Shown in pieces: positions 38,391 through 49,600 of a stretch of 64,000 bases of DNA. The DNA is from a virus. A program made the position numbers and the translations under genes. Location of the stretch: positions 1 through 64,000 of IMG/VR virus record IMGVR_UViG_3300050343_000285. One strand, 5' to 3'. The notes beneath the pieces were generated by a model. The model did not search any database. It had not been told where the DNA came from and was given only the letters and a program-made list of their open reading frames with translations. Position 1 is the stretch's first letter, and each line of letters opens with the position of its first letter.

Positions 38391-39362
38391 ATGGCTAAAG
38401 GTGATGAAAAATTTAGTGGTATAGATTCAATTAATGATTATTTACTTATATCTAATATAGAAAATAATATGAAGTCTTTTCTTGATTGGGGTTTTTTGAA
38501 TATTGGTGGATTTGTTAATGTTAATTCTACAGCTAATAGTTCAAGTGCAGACCCTAACAAACTAGCATATGTTAATGACCCTAACTATTCTGATGGTCAG
38601 GTATGGCAGACTAGACATCAGGATTGGGTTTATGAAAGTATAGACGATTATTCTCCTACTATTGCTAATAGTATCACTGTAGATGGTGTTGCTGCTCCTT
38701 CTCACACTTTAGATTTTATGAATAGTAGAGTTATTTTTGATACTGCTATTAGTCTTACTAGTGATGTTAGAATGGATTATGCATATAGATGGGTGCAAGT
38801 GCATAAATCTAGTAGTAATTTAGTATGGTGGAAACAATTTCAATCCGATATTGTTAATGACCCTACACAATTTAGCGAGAATACTGGAGAATATGCTATT
38901 TTTAATCAAAATAGAGTTCAGATGCCTAGTGTTATTATAGAAACAGTCCCCAAAGGAACTTCAAAACCTTATCAATTAGGTAATAAATCTTTAATCTCTC
39001 AACAAGATCTTATCTTGCATGTTATAGCTAATAATGCTGCTCATAGAAATTCTATTATAGATATCATTCGTTTACAGGAAGATAAGGTAATATGGCTGTA
39101 TGATACCAAAAAATTAGCGACTAATGGTGTTTTGCCATTTAGTTTTGATGGGTCTTTAAATTCTGCTAGATTATCTTATAATGATCTTATTATGGATTGT
39201 ACAGATCCAGACCCTGTTACTGGTGAAATTACCTGCGATGATACCTATAGATGGAAAACTTGCTATTTAAAGGATTTTATAGTCTCCGAAGTAGAAAGTA
39301 GATATTTCTTTGAAGAGGCTAAGATTAGAGTTACAGCTGAAATAATATTTGATACACTTTAA
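38391..39362 (+). CDS. Putative tail terminator or neck protein, 323 aa
   Basis: A beta-rich protein (VWQTRHQDWVYESI, WLYDTKKLATNGVLPFSFDG) upstream of the tail tube genes. Its place suggests tail termination or head-tail joining. No recognised family; it is long for a terminator. Confidence 0.5.
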   Translation: MAKGDEKFSGIDSINDYLLISNIENNMKSFLDWGFLNIGGFVNVNSTANSSSADPNKLAYVNDPNYSDGQVWQTRHQDWVYESIDDYSPTIANSITVDGVAAPSHTLDFMNSRVIFDTAISLTSDVRMDYAYRWVQVHKSSSNLVWWKQFQSDIVNDPTQFSENTGEYAIFNQNRVQMPSVIIETVPKGTSKPYQLGNKSLISQQDLILHVIANNAAHRNSIIDIIRLQEDKVIWLYDTKKLATNGVLPFSFDGSLNSARLSYNDLIMDCTDPDPVTGEITCDDTYRWKTCYLKDFIVSEVESRYFFEEAKIRVTAEIIFDTL

Positions 39363-39366
39363 AAAA

Positions 39367-39383
39367 TTGGTGTATATACCTGT
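39367..39383 (+). promoter_or_regulatory. Late-promoter-like motif
   Basis: ATTGGTGTATATACCTG before the first tail tube gene. Confidence 0.45.
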
Positions 39384-39428
39384 AAGTGTTCCCACTAGTT
39401 CCTTATAATATTAGACGGAGATTTAACT

Positions 39429-40325
39429 ATGCCAAATAATAGAGTATTTTACGCCTCTCATGGCGTTAAAATTGGTACTACAGTTGTACAAGGCGCTCAG
39501 AGCGTAGGTATAACCACCAACTTTAATCTTGAGCAGGCTTTCCAGCTTGGTCAGCTCGCTCTTTATGACAATATTTCACTTGATCCAGAAGTTGAAATTA
39601 CAGTATCTAAAGTTCTTGATGGACAAAGCAGTATCTGGAATCTTGCCACAAATGGTGGTGGTAGTTTGATTGAAAATGCTCAAGATGACGCCGTTGTTGT
39701 TGTTGGAGTTGGTGATGATACATCAGCTACTCTTGCAAACACCAGCGCTATTACTTGTAGCGGTATGTTTGTTTCTAGCGTTAGCTACTCATTCCCTGTA
39801 GATGGAAATCTTACAGAAGAAGTTAGTTTTGTTGGTAATGCAAAAGCTCTTACTGGTAGTGTCGCTGCTCCGAGTACTGCAGAATCAACAATTCTTAGAA
39901 GACAAAATGTTGATATTGCTAGTTCGACTATCCCATCAGAGGTTTCTGGTAAAAACATTACTAGTATTAGTATTAGTGCTGATCTTGGTCGTGAAAGTAT
40001 GTATAAGCTTGGTAGCTTAAAGCCTTTTCATCGTTTCGTTAACTTCCCTCTTGAGGTTACTTGCGAGTTTGAGGTTATTGCTATTACTCATGATGGCGTT
40101 GAAGTAGACGTTCCAGAAACAGCTTGTAGCGGTCTTGCTGCTAATGATCGTGAAATTGTAGTGAAGATTTGTGGTAGCGATGGGGCTAATGACTATACCT
40201 TTGACCTTGGTGACAAATGTAAGTTAACAAGTGTAAATTATAGTGGTGGAGATACTGGTGGTGGAAACGCTACTATCACCTATAGCTATAGCACCTTTAA
40301 TGAATTAACTATCGACGACAGTTGA
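39429..40325 (+). CDS. Tail tube protein (major), 298 aa
   Basis: A beta-rich protein with good codon use and a strong ribosome binding site, upstream of tail chaperones and tape measure: the expected place of the tail tube subunit. Start MPNNRVFYASHGVKIGTTVVQGAQSVGITTNF. It is paralogous to the next gene. A promoter-like motif precedes it and a terminator follows. Confidence 0.7.
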   Translation: MPNNRVFYASHGVKIGTTVVQGAQSVGITTNFNLEQAFQLGQLALYDNISLDPEVEITVSKVLDGQSSIWNLATNGGGSLIENAQDDAVVVVGVGDDTSATLANTSAITCSGMFVSSVSYSFPVDGNLTEEVSFVGNAKALTGSVAAPSTAESTILRRQNVDIASSTIPSEVSGKNITSISISADLGRESMYKLGSLKPFHRFVNFPLEVTCEFEVIAITHDGVEVDVPETACSGLAANDREIVVKICGSDGANDYTFDLGDKCKLTSVNYSGGDTGGGNATITYSYSTFNELTIDDS

Positions 40326-40348
40326 TTCTTACCTGTTGGGAACACGTA

Positions 40349-40383
40349 TTGGTGGGGATTTCGGTCCCCATCAATTTATTTTT
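40349..40383 (+). terminator. Rho-independent terminator between tail tube paralogues
   Basis: 10-bp stem TTGGTGGGGA/TCCCCATCAA (one G-T pair) then TTTATTTTT. Confidence 0.85.
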
Positions 40384-40403
40384 AACATAGCTAGGAGAGA
40401 TAA

Positions 40404-41264
40404 ATGTCAAATAGAGTTTTTTATGCTTGTCACGCTGCATTTCTAGATAATAGCCCTGTTAAAGGCGCTCAAAGTGTAGGTATAACAACCACTTTTGATC
40501 TCGAACCTGTATTTCAATTAGGTCAAGTAAAGCCTGTAGATATTATGAATCTTGCTCCTAGTGTAGAGTTTACCGTTAGTAGAGCTTTGACAAGTAGTAG
40601 TGGTACAATGTGGAGTGGAAACTTTATTACTAATGTAGGATCAGCTGATAAGACTTTATGTCTTGGCATTGGAGATGACACATCACCTCTTTTAACTAGT
40701 ACAGCTAGTGTGCAGTGTACAGGTGCTGGTATTAGTGGTGCAACTTATAATTTTCCTGTTGACGGTATTTTTACTGAAGAATTAACATTTTTTGCTGATA
40801 ACAAAGTATTAGGTGGTGGTTGCGGTAGTGTCAGTGAAGACACCAGCTCTACAGCTAAAACTAGACAGCACTATAATGGAGGCGCTCCGTCTTTAGTAAC
40901 TAACGCTGGTAATTTAACTAATATTAGTATTAGCACATCTGTTAGTCGTGAGCAAATTTTAGCTCTTGGAAACTTTAAATCTGTTCATAACTATGCTAGT
41001 TTACCAGCAGAAGTAACCGTTGAGTTTGAGGTTAGCGCAACAAGTACGGACGGTGCAGCGTTTGGTACCGTAGCGGCTTGTAATAGTCCTACTAATGGTG
41101 TTTACGAGAAGCAAGATATAAGTTTAAATATGTGCGGGATAACTTTCTTAATGGAGGATTGTAAACTTAGTAATGTGACTTATGGAGGCGGTGATACTGG
41201 TGGCGGAAATGCTACTATCAGCTTTACATATACTACATATAATAATCTAACGATTACAACATAG
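40404..41264 (+). CDS. Second tail tube-like protein, 286 aa
   Basis: Clear paralogue of the upstream tail tube: MSNRVFYACHAAFLDNSPVKGAQSVGITTTFDLEPVFQLGQ aligns along its length, ending GGGDTGGGNATISFTYTTYNNL as the first does. It has extra cysteines. It could be a minor tube subunit at the tail tip or neck. Confidence 0.7.
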   Translation: MSNRVFYACHAAFLDNSPVKGAQSVGITTTFDLEPVFQLGQVKPVDIMNLAPSVEFTVSRALTSSSGTMWSGNFITNVGSADKTLCLGIGDDTSPLLTSTASVQCTGAGISGATYNFPVDGIFTEELTFFADNKVLGGGCGSVSEDTSSTAKTRQHYNGGAPSLVTNAGNLTNISISTSVSREQILALGNFKSVHNYASLPAEVTVEFEVSATSTDGAAFGTVAACNSPTNGVYEKQDISLNMCGITFLMEDCKLSNVTYGGGDTGGGNATISFTYTTYNNLTITT

Positions 41265-41281
41265 TTTATTTTTGAAAATTT

Positions 41282-42340
41282 ATGGATATAGAAGGAACTC
41301 TATACAGGATTATTAATGGCAGTTATTATACTTTTGTAAAAAGCAAAAGATATAAAGTAGTTTTGCCTAATCTACAAATCAAACAACAAGCACATGCTTT
41401 ATCTTTAGATATCATACAAAATAATAGGTTCGATACTACTCATTGGCTAACTAAACATCAGGCTGAGAAAATATTAAGAACTAATGATATATGGAATAAT
41501 GAACAAGAAGAACAATTAAAGATTTTAAATAACAGACTAGAGGATATGAAAATTGAATTATACCTTAAGTATATTGATCCGGCTATGAAAAAGAAAATTA
41601 AAGCTAGCTTAGAAACAGGCAAATCTGCTATAGCAGAATTATTAGGCAAAAAACACTCTATGGATCACCTAACTCTAGATAGTCATGCTGAGAGTGCCAA
41701 AAATTCATATATTTTAACTCATACTATTTACGACGATAAAGATAATTTAGTATTTAATGATGAGCATGTAGACTCTGGAGAATTGGAAGATTTTATGACT
41801 GCTGTACAAAAACATGATGTATCTCATGATGATTTGAGAACTTTGGCTAGAAGTGAGATATGGAAATCTTATTGGGATGCTGCTAAAGGTAATATTTTTG
41901 CACCTCCTGCATATCTTTGGACAGATGAACAAAGACTCTTAATTAATATTAGTAAAATGTATGATTCCGTACGAGAACACCCTGAATGTCCTGAAGATGC
42001 TGTTATAAATGATGATGATGCTTTAGACGGATGGGTATTATTTTGGAAAAGAAAGGCTGAAAAAGAACGTAAGAAAAATAAACTTATGGAAGATGTTGGC
42101 GGTAAATATAAAAATGCTGGAGAAGTATTTGTTATAGCTAATTCTACAGAAGAGGCTAAAGAAATTTATGGTCTGAATGATGCTAAAGGTATGGCAGAAA
42201 TTAGACATATGCAAAAATTGGCAGCAGATAATACATCAGAATCTGGTATTCCTTGGCAGGATTTACCACATGTAAAGACTCAAATACAAAATCAAGTTAA
42301 TAGTAAACAACAATCTATGGCAGCCCAAAAGGGAAATTAA
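41282..42340 (+). CDS. Hypothetical tail assembly protein, 352 aa
   Basis: Charged helical protein between tail tube and tape measure. The segment LRTNDIWNNEQEEQLKILNNRLEDM parallels LKDQGLWDDNKQARFMAIQTELND in the 42635 gene, so the two are related. Such genes act as tail assembly chaperones in many siphoviruses; here that is inferred. Confidence 0.55.
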   Translation: MDIEGTLYRIINGSYYTFVKSKRYKVVLPNLQIKQQAHALSLDIIQNNRFDTTHWLTKHQAEKILRTNDIWNNEQEEQLKILNNRLEDMKIELYLKYIDPAMKKKIKASLETGKSAIAELLGKKHSMDHLTLDSHAESAKNSYILTHTIYDDKDNLVFNDEHVDSGELEDFMTAVQKHDVSHDDLRTLARSEIWKSYWDAAKGNIFAPPAYLWTDEQRLLINISKMYDSVREHPECPEDAVINDDDALDGWVLFWKRKAEKERKKNKLMEDVGGKYKNAGEVFVIANSTEEAKEIYGLNDAKGMAEIRHMQKLAADNTSESGIPWQDLPHVKTQIQNQVNSKQQSMAAQKGN

Positions 42341-42341
42341 T

Positions 42342-42635
42342 ATGAAAAATCATAGTAGACGACAAATGATAGATCAAATGGAAAAAAGATTTAAAACTAC
42401 AATAATTGGTGCTCTTGCTAGATTTGAAAATGAATTTGGATATCTTTGGAATGGTAATCAAGAACCTTCAGATGGTCAAGAAGCTTATTTTAGAGATAAG
42501 TGGGAAGACTTAAGAAGTGATTTGCTAGATCATGGAAATGATCAAATGAGAAACGGAATACAGGATTTGAACAATTACTTAAACAAGGTGGAGAAATACC
42601 ATCTACAAATTTATTATAATAAAGGAGATAGATAA
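42342..42635 (+). CDS. Hypothetical protein, 97 aa
   Basis: Small charged helical protein (HSRRQMIDQMEKRFKTTIIGALARFENEF) between two chaperone-like genes; the stop overlaps the next ATG by 1 nt. Unrecognised. Confidence 0.65.
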   Translation: MKNHSRRQMIDQMEKRFKTTIIGALARFENEFGYLWNGNQEPSDGQEAYFRDKWEDLRSDLLDHGNDQMRNGIQDLNNYLNKVEKYHLQIYYNKGDR

Positions 42636-43519
42636 TGGCAGAAACATTTAGTTTACAGGTTGATGGAAAAGCTGTTGAGTTTCTCGTACAGTCACCCACA
42701 CTACATCAACAAAGAGAAGGACAGAAAGTATATAATCAAGCATTCTCAGATGCTGTAAAATCAGGCTCTATTGTTAGAGCCAAATTAGATGATCTATTAA
42801 AAGATCAAGGACTATGGGATGATAATAAGCAAGCTAGATTTATGGCTATTCAAACAGAATTAAATGATTGTGAAAAACAATTAGCTACGGGTGGCATATC
42901 TCTACAAAATGCTAAAGGTGTAGCCCTTAAAATGAAAAATTTACGAGAAGAGCTAAAAGATCTTATATCTGTTAGAACTAATCTCGATACGCATACGGCA
43001 GAAGGACAGGCTGATAATGCTAGGTTTAATTATTTAGTTTCTTGCTGCTTGGTGTATAGTAGTAATAAGAAAGTTTATTTTAGTAGCTATGAAGACTACC
43101 TAAATAGATCTTCTGATCCTATTGGAGTTATGGGAGCACAAAAATTGGCAGCCATGTTATATGGTTTAGATTCAGAATTTGAGAAAAAATTACCAGAAAA
43201 TAAGTTTTTAATTAACTATAAATTTGTTAATGATGACTTAAGATTCGTTAATCCAGCAGGTCAGTTGGTAGACGAAGATGGTAGACGAGTTGATGAGAAT
43301 GGCAGATATGTTAATGAGGCAGGAAAATTTGTTGATAGGGATGGAACCTTAGTTAGTGCAGATGGTGATTATGTTGTAGATTTTGTTCCTTTTACTGATG
43401 ATAGTGGTAAGCCCGTAGTTTTGGAAAATGAAAATGAAAACAAAACAGAAGAATCAACAGATCAACCGGAAGTTTCAACTAAAGAAGATAAGGAACCAGA
43501 AACCCAACCAGTTGAATAG
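42635..43519 (+). CDS. Putative tail assembly chaperone with 7-residue repeats, 294 aa
   Basis: N-terminal 195 residues resemble a tail assembly chaperone. Residues about 205-250 hold six tandem seven-residue units of form V[DN]xxGxx (VDEDGRRVDENGRYVNEAGK and on), then an acidic tail. A slippery sequence for a frameshifted longer form was not found. It directly precedes the tape measure, the usual chaperone position. Confidence 0.55.
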   Translation: MAETFSLQVDGKAVEFLVQSPTLHQQREGQKVYNQAFSDAVKSGSIVRAKLDDLLKDQGLWDDNKQARFMAIQTELNDCEKQLATGGISLQNAKGVALKMKNLREELKDLISVRTNLDTHTAEGQADNARFNYLVSCCLVYSSNKKVYFSSYEDYLNRSSDPIGVMGAQKLAAMLYGLDSEFEKKLPENKFLINYKFVNDDLRFVNPAGQLVDEDGRRVDENGRYVNEAGKFVDRDGTLVSADGDYVVDFVPFTDDSGKPVVLENENENKTEESTDQPEVSTKEDKEPETQPVE

Positions 43520-43548
43520 ACATAATTTGTTTATATCATACATTCAAG

Positions 43549-43576
43549 ATCCTCTATTAATTTAGGGGATTTTGTG
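43549..43576 (+). terminator. Rho-independent terminator before tape measure
   Basis: ATCCTCT/AGGGGAT stem followed by TTTTGTG. Confidence 0.6.
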
Positions 43577-43588
43577 TGTATATTAGAT
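43572..43588 (+). promoter_or_regulatory. Late-promoter-like motif
   Basis: TTGTGTGTATATTAGAT, partly in the terminator tail, close to the tape measure start. Confidence 0.4.
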
Positions 43589-43600
43589 TAAGGTAAATAA

Positions 43601-46600
43601 ATGGCAGCGGCATTCAATCTCACAGCACAAATTAATCTTAGAGGCCCTAGAAATACTAGAGCAATTGCTTCTCAAATGAGGAAACAATTATCTGGTGTTA
43701 AAGTTAAAGTAGATCTTGATTTAAAAGGAGCATCTGCTAAAAACGTAGCTAATATTAACAAACAGCTACAAGGTTTATCTAGAAATGCAGCATTAGCTCA
43801 TAAGAATGTAGCTAGACTAAATCAAAGCGTAGTTCAGTTAGGTGCAGGACTAAAAGGAATGGGTGCTGGCTCAGTTCAGTCTATTGCTAAGGTGCAGAAG
43901 CAAGTTAATAATGCTGGTAAATCTATAGATACTGCTACTTCACAGATACAAGAATTTGGTAAGCAATCAGGCTTGGCTATTAGAAGATTTGCTGCGTTTA
44001 GTGCTGTTACAGGTGTTGTGTATGGTTTAACCAATGCTATTAATAGTGCTTATAAAGAATTCGTACAATTTGATAGACAATTAATTAGATTAAGTCAAGT
44101 TACTGGTACTAGTGTTGCTGGGCTCCAAGGTATTACTAAAGAGATAACAAGTCTTTCTACTAACTTAGGGGTAGCTTCTACAGACTTAATGCAAATTTCA
44201 GTAACTTTAGCTCAGGCTGGTTTAAGTGCTCAGGAAGCTAAAACAGCATTAGAAGCTCTGGCTAAATCTTCACTAGCTCCTTCTTTTGATAATCTGAACG
44301 ATACTGTTGAGGGTAGTATCGCTTTAATGAAACAGTTTAGCATATCTTCTACGGACCTTGAGGCAGCTTTAGGTAGTGTTAATGCTGTTGCTGCTAGTTT
44401 TGCTGTTGAAGCTGGAGATATTATTAAAGCTATTCAGCGTACTGGTGGCGTGTTTGCTAGCGCTAGTAAAGGAGTAAGTACAGGTACTCAGGCTTTGAAT
44501 GAATTTGTTGCGCTTTTTACTAGTGTTAGATCAACTACTCGTGAAGGTGCAGAGACTATCGCTACTGGTCTGCGAACTATTTTCACTAGGATTCAGAGAG
44601 GTTCTACAATAGAATCTTTAAAAGAATTTGGTATTACGTTAACAGATTTAGAAGGTAAATTTGTAGGGCCGTTTGAAGCAGTTAAAAGATTAAGCCAAGG
44701 TCTTAGTGGTCTTGATCCTAGAGATTTAAGGTTTGGACAGATTGTTGAAGAGCTTGGTGGTTTCCGTCAGATTGGTAAAGTTATTCCTTTAATTCAACAG
44801 TTTGCTACTGCTCAAAAAGCTTTAGGCGTAGCTCAATCTGGGCAAGGCAGTTTAAGTAAGGCCGCTATACAAGCGCAAGCTTCATTAGCTGTGCAGTTTG
44901 AAAAAACTAGGCAATCTTTTGTGGGTTTAATTAGAGAGATTGGAGATAGTACAACATTTAGGACTATTGCTACGGTTAGTTTAACAACCGCTAATGCTTT
45001 TATTAGTCTTGCAGGTGCTTTGAAACCATTACTTCCTATGCTTACAGCTCTTACTGCTATTAAAGGAGCTTCTATCCTGAGTGAATTTGGTAGTGGCTTT
45101 CTTGGTGGAGTAGGTAAGTCTGGTGGCGGTGGAGGTGGAGGTGGTCTTGGAGGTCTTCTTGGTGGAGGTAAAGGGCCAAAGGGTTCTGGTGGTGGTAGAA
45201 AAGGTAGTCCTGCTAGCTTAAAAGCCAATACAGCTGCCTTAGCAGCAAATACATCTACTATGGCAGAGTTGATTGCTTCAATGCAAAATTTAAACTCTAT
45301 GATTGCTGGTATGTCGGGAGGATCTACTAAGGCTTTTGCTAGTGGTGGTTTAGTGCCTGGTAGTGGTAACAGAGATACTGTATCAGCTAAGCTGACTCCT
45401 GGTGAATATGTTATTCGCAAGAAAGCTGTAGAAAAAATAGGAGCTGATAAGTTAAGTAAATTAAATCGTGGAGGCAGGATTCAAAAGTTTGTTACAGGTG
45501 GTTCTGTAGAAGAATTAGCTGAGCAAAGAGGAGTAAGCGCAACAGATATTGTAGCTCAAGAGATACAGAATGCTAAATCGATTAAGAATGTTAAAGAGCT
45601 TGCGGGTATAGACAATAGAAGCAAATTTAGTAAAAGCCTAAATAATATATTAAGAAAAGGAGTTTATGACGATCCAAGTAATCCAGAAGCACTTGCTACA
45701 GCTATAGATGTGATCAATAAAGTTTTAGCTAAAAAAGCTGGAGATGCCGAAAAGCTAGAAGGAGAAAAGGCGGTTGCTCCATCATACGCTCTAGTAGGAT
45801 TACGAGGTAAGCCCGCAGACCACTTCATGGAAGCTGAAGATGGTACGATGGTTAATCTTGTAGGTCGCAGAGCCAAATTTGGAAGAAGTTATGATAAACA
45901 AATGAGAGAAGGTTTTGTAGGTACAGTTCAGGATGTTGCTGGGTCAATGGCTCAAAAAATTGGCGGGGGAACGAAAGTTAAAATACCAGATAAAAAAGGA
46001 TTGGCAAGAGCAGGTTTATACAATGCTATAGGAGCTTATCTTGAAGCAGCAGTAGCTTCTATTGGCGCTCCTTACGATAAAGATCAAAGTAATGATCCTT
46101 TAGACTTTGAAAAGGGACTAGGTCCTGCTGCTAGTATGTTTGGCGTGCCATCAGATATGCCTGCTGATACTACTAGAACAGTTTTCGGCAAAGGTAAAAG
46201 TCCTGCAAAATTCCTTGATCAAGTAAATAGATATAGAAAAAATAGAATGGCTACAGGAGGTTCTGTAGAAGATACAGTTCCCGCATTACTTACTCCGGGA
46301 GAATACGTCCTTAATAAAAAAGCTGCTCAAAAATTAGGCTCTCAAAAACTAGATAAGCTAAATAAAGCAGATAAAATTCAAGGCTTTAATAAGGGTGGTG
46401 CTGTCGGTTTTGTTCAAAGATTTGCTGCTGGAGGCGGCGTACAAGCTGATCAAGCTGCTTATGTTGCTAGAATGGCTAAGAAATTAGGAATGACTGTTGA
46501 AAAATATGAGAAAAGTATTAGAAACAGAATTCTTAATCAAGCTGAAAAACAAGCTACTAGTAAAACTGGAGCCCAAACAGATCTTCTAAACGTTCTTGTG

Positions 46601-49600
46601 AAAAATATTGAATCTATTGGCGATGCTGATGTAGAAAATCTGGTAAGAGGACAAGCTCAAGAATTAGTAGAGAAAATTTATGGTGGAGCAGATCAAATTG
46701 ATCCTGATGTTTTAAGCGATTCAATAGACGATCTTGTTGCTTCAATGAAGAGTGGATTATCTATAGAAGAAATTAAGGCTAGTTCAAGCCAATGGGCTGA
46801 AACATTAGATATGCAAATTAATGCATCTGGTGAAGTTGCTAAAGCTCAAGAAAATATGGCAAAGAAATTAGGTTTTCTTAGTTCTGGAATGAAAACTAAA
46901 GATATTGACATTAGAGCCAGACAATCGCTCAATGAAGGTAAGTTTGGATCTTTTGATAAAATGAATTTACGAAATGCTCAAACCAATATAGAGTCTGGAT
47001 TTGGTAGCATTTTAGATAACATCGGTCAGAAACTTAGTACTGCAAATATACCCGGTATGAATAAGCTTTCTAAAGCTTTTCCTGATGCAGCAAATAAGAT
47101 TACTTCTATTGGCGATAAAATGGGTGGCCTAACTGGTATTTTAGGATCAGGAGCAACTATATTATCTACTCAATTACCTAAGATGTTTGATAGCTTTGAC
47201 AAGTTGACAGGTTCTGTTTCAGATCATAGCGAGACTCTTGCTGGAGTTACTGGAGCTTTAAGTTCTGGTGGTAGTTTTGGTATGAGTGGAGCTATATTAG
47301 GACAACAAGCATTCGGCAGACGGGGCGCTGCTATTGGTGGAGTAGCTGGAATGGCTGGTGGTGCGATTAGTGGCTTTATTAAAGAGTCTACAGCTAGAGA
47401 GCTAGAGAATGCTATGAGGGGCGTAACAGCTGCGTCTAGTAATCTTGATAAAACATTAGGTCGTTTAGATATGGCTCAAACTATAGAAGAAAGACAAGAG
47501 CTTGTTCAACAACTTAATAGAGATTATGAAAATCTTAATCAAGCTTTAAATCAATCAGCACAAGAAATAGAAAAAAATAGAATTTGGAATGCTTTAAGTA
47601 GTGGTTTAGAAGGATTTATGTCATCGCTTACTACTGTTATAGGCTTCATGGCTGCGGCTAAGATAAGTGCTGCTGCATCTTCATTTATACCTAGAGGAAA
47701 AGCAAAAGGCGGCTCTATTGGTTTTAATACTGGAGGTATGGTTCCTGTTAAATTAGCTAGTGGAGAAGGAGTATTTACACCACCATTACCGACATCTATT
47801 GGTAATCTTAAAAAGATGAATCAAGCGGATAGAAACGGTTATAAACCAAATTTTGCTGGTGGCATGGGGATTGTTCCTGGTTCAGGTAGCGGGGAAGTTG
47901 ATAATTACGATACTATGTTGCCAGAAGGTAGTTATGTTATTCGTGCCAAGGCTATGAAAAGCATGCAGGCTGCAACAGGGGGTAGAATTGGTAGTAGTTC
48001 TGTAGGAGTTAAGGGCTATGCTAGTGGTGGAGGTGTTCAAGGATATTTCTTGGGTGGTTTGATAAGACCACTTATAAAGGTAGGCTTTAGAACTATCGGT
48101 CCTTATCTAACTAAAGCTTTAGTACAAGGTGTGAAAACTACAGGTCTCATTGCTGCGGTAAATCTTATACCGGCGGCTATACAAGGTGCTTTGGGTTTCC
48201 TCGATAATACAGCTACTGATCAGCAATTAGCAGCACAAGTAGCTAGTTTAGAACAACTGAGAAAACTTGTAGATATACAGACCAACTTTGTTGTTAAAGA
48301 TCAGAAATCTTCTCAAAGATTATTAAGCCAGATGGATCCTATTGAAAGAGCTAATCTTACTACTGAACAAAGACAGGCGATGTATGCTAGTCCTACATCA
48401 GCTAGTGGTGATTTTAATGAATTAAATATTTTAGGTTCTAGACAAGCTAGAGCTAAGCTAAGTGGTGCTGGTTTTGATGTAGGTCAAGGACAAGGCATTC
48501 AAGAATATTTAGATAGTTTAAATAGTAATGATAGGCAGGCAGCTGAAGAACTTGTTGTTGAAGCTAATCAAGAATTAGCAAAAAGAATTTATATAGAAGC
48601 TAGGCAAAGAGAGGGTATAGAACTATCTACAGCTAGAAAAGAATTTGAAAGTTCTGATCCTGAAACTCAAACAAAAGTTAAGAAACGTATTGATGAAGAG
48701 TTAGGTAGTCAAAATAGACGTATAGCTTTAGCTAGACGTATGATGGTTGTTAATAGACAATTACAAAAATTCACATTAAGTTTAACAGATGTTATGAATA
48801 GACTTGGTAGCACTATGCAAAGAGTCACATCTGAGATTGTTTCTAGCACAAATAGATTATCACAATTATCTGGTGAGTTTACTGGAGAAACTGTTGGTGC
48901 AGCTAATCCATCAGAAAAAATGGCTCAAACATTATCTAATATTACAGCATACTCTGCTCAGGAATTAGCTCGTGTGGTCGATGGTGTTAATAGTAGTTTA
49001 GGTAATACGAAAGAAACTAGACAGATGGGAGATCTTATTAAAGGTCTTCAAATTATACAAAAAGAATTGCCATTAATTTTAAGAGACACTGCTGAAGGTG
49101 GAGACTTAGACGCTGGTGCAGAAAGTAGTATTAGAGATAGATTAGATACTATGTTTGCGGGTGTTGATATTGGTAACAATATAAAGAAAAATCTGGAAGA
49201 TAGTATTATCAACTATATAACAGATTCTACAGGCAACAGACAGGGAATGAGTTATGAAGACTTAGCTAATAATATTGAAGGACTTAAAGAGTTAGATGCC
49301 GCAGCAGAAAAAGCTAGATCTACCTTTGAAGATTATGCTAATAAACAAATAGAAACAAATAGACTTTTAGGTGGTGTTTCCAATCAATTAGCTAGCCAAT
49401 TAGATAAATTAAAAGACAATGTTATTAAAGTTCGAGATATTCAGTTACAAAGCGCTTTACAACTAGCTGATAAATTTAATAAGACTATAAGTTTATCCGA
49501 TTTAAATTCTCCTTTTAATAATTCTGTAAAAGGACTTACAGGAGGTACAACAGACGCGGCTGAAATAGGTAGAATAATAGCAGAAGCAATTGAACAAAAA

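Noticed and set aside
44833-45420. Long minus-strand ORF, Pro-rich
   Set aside because: Antisense shadow of Gly-rich tape measure sequence; no ribosome binding site.
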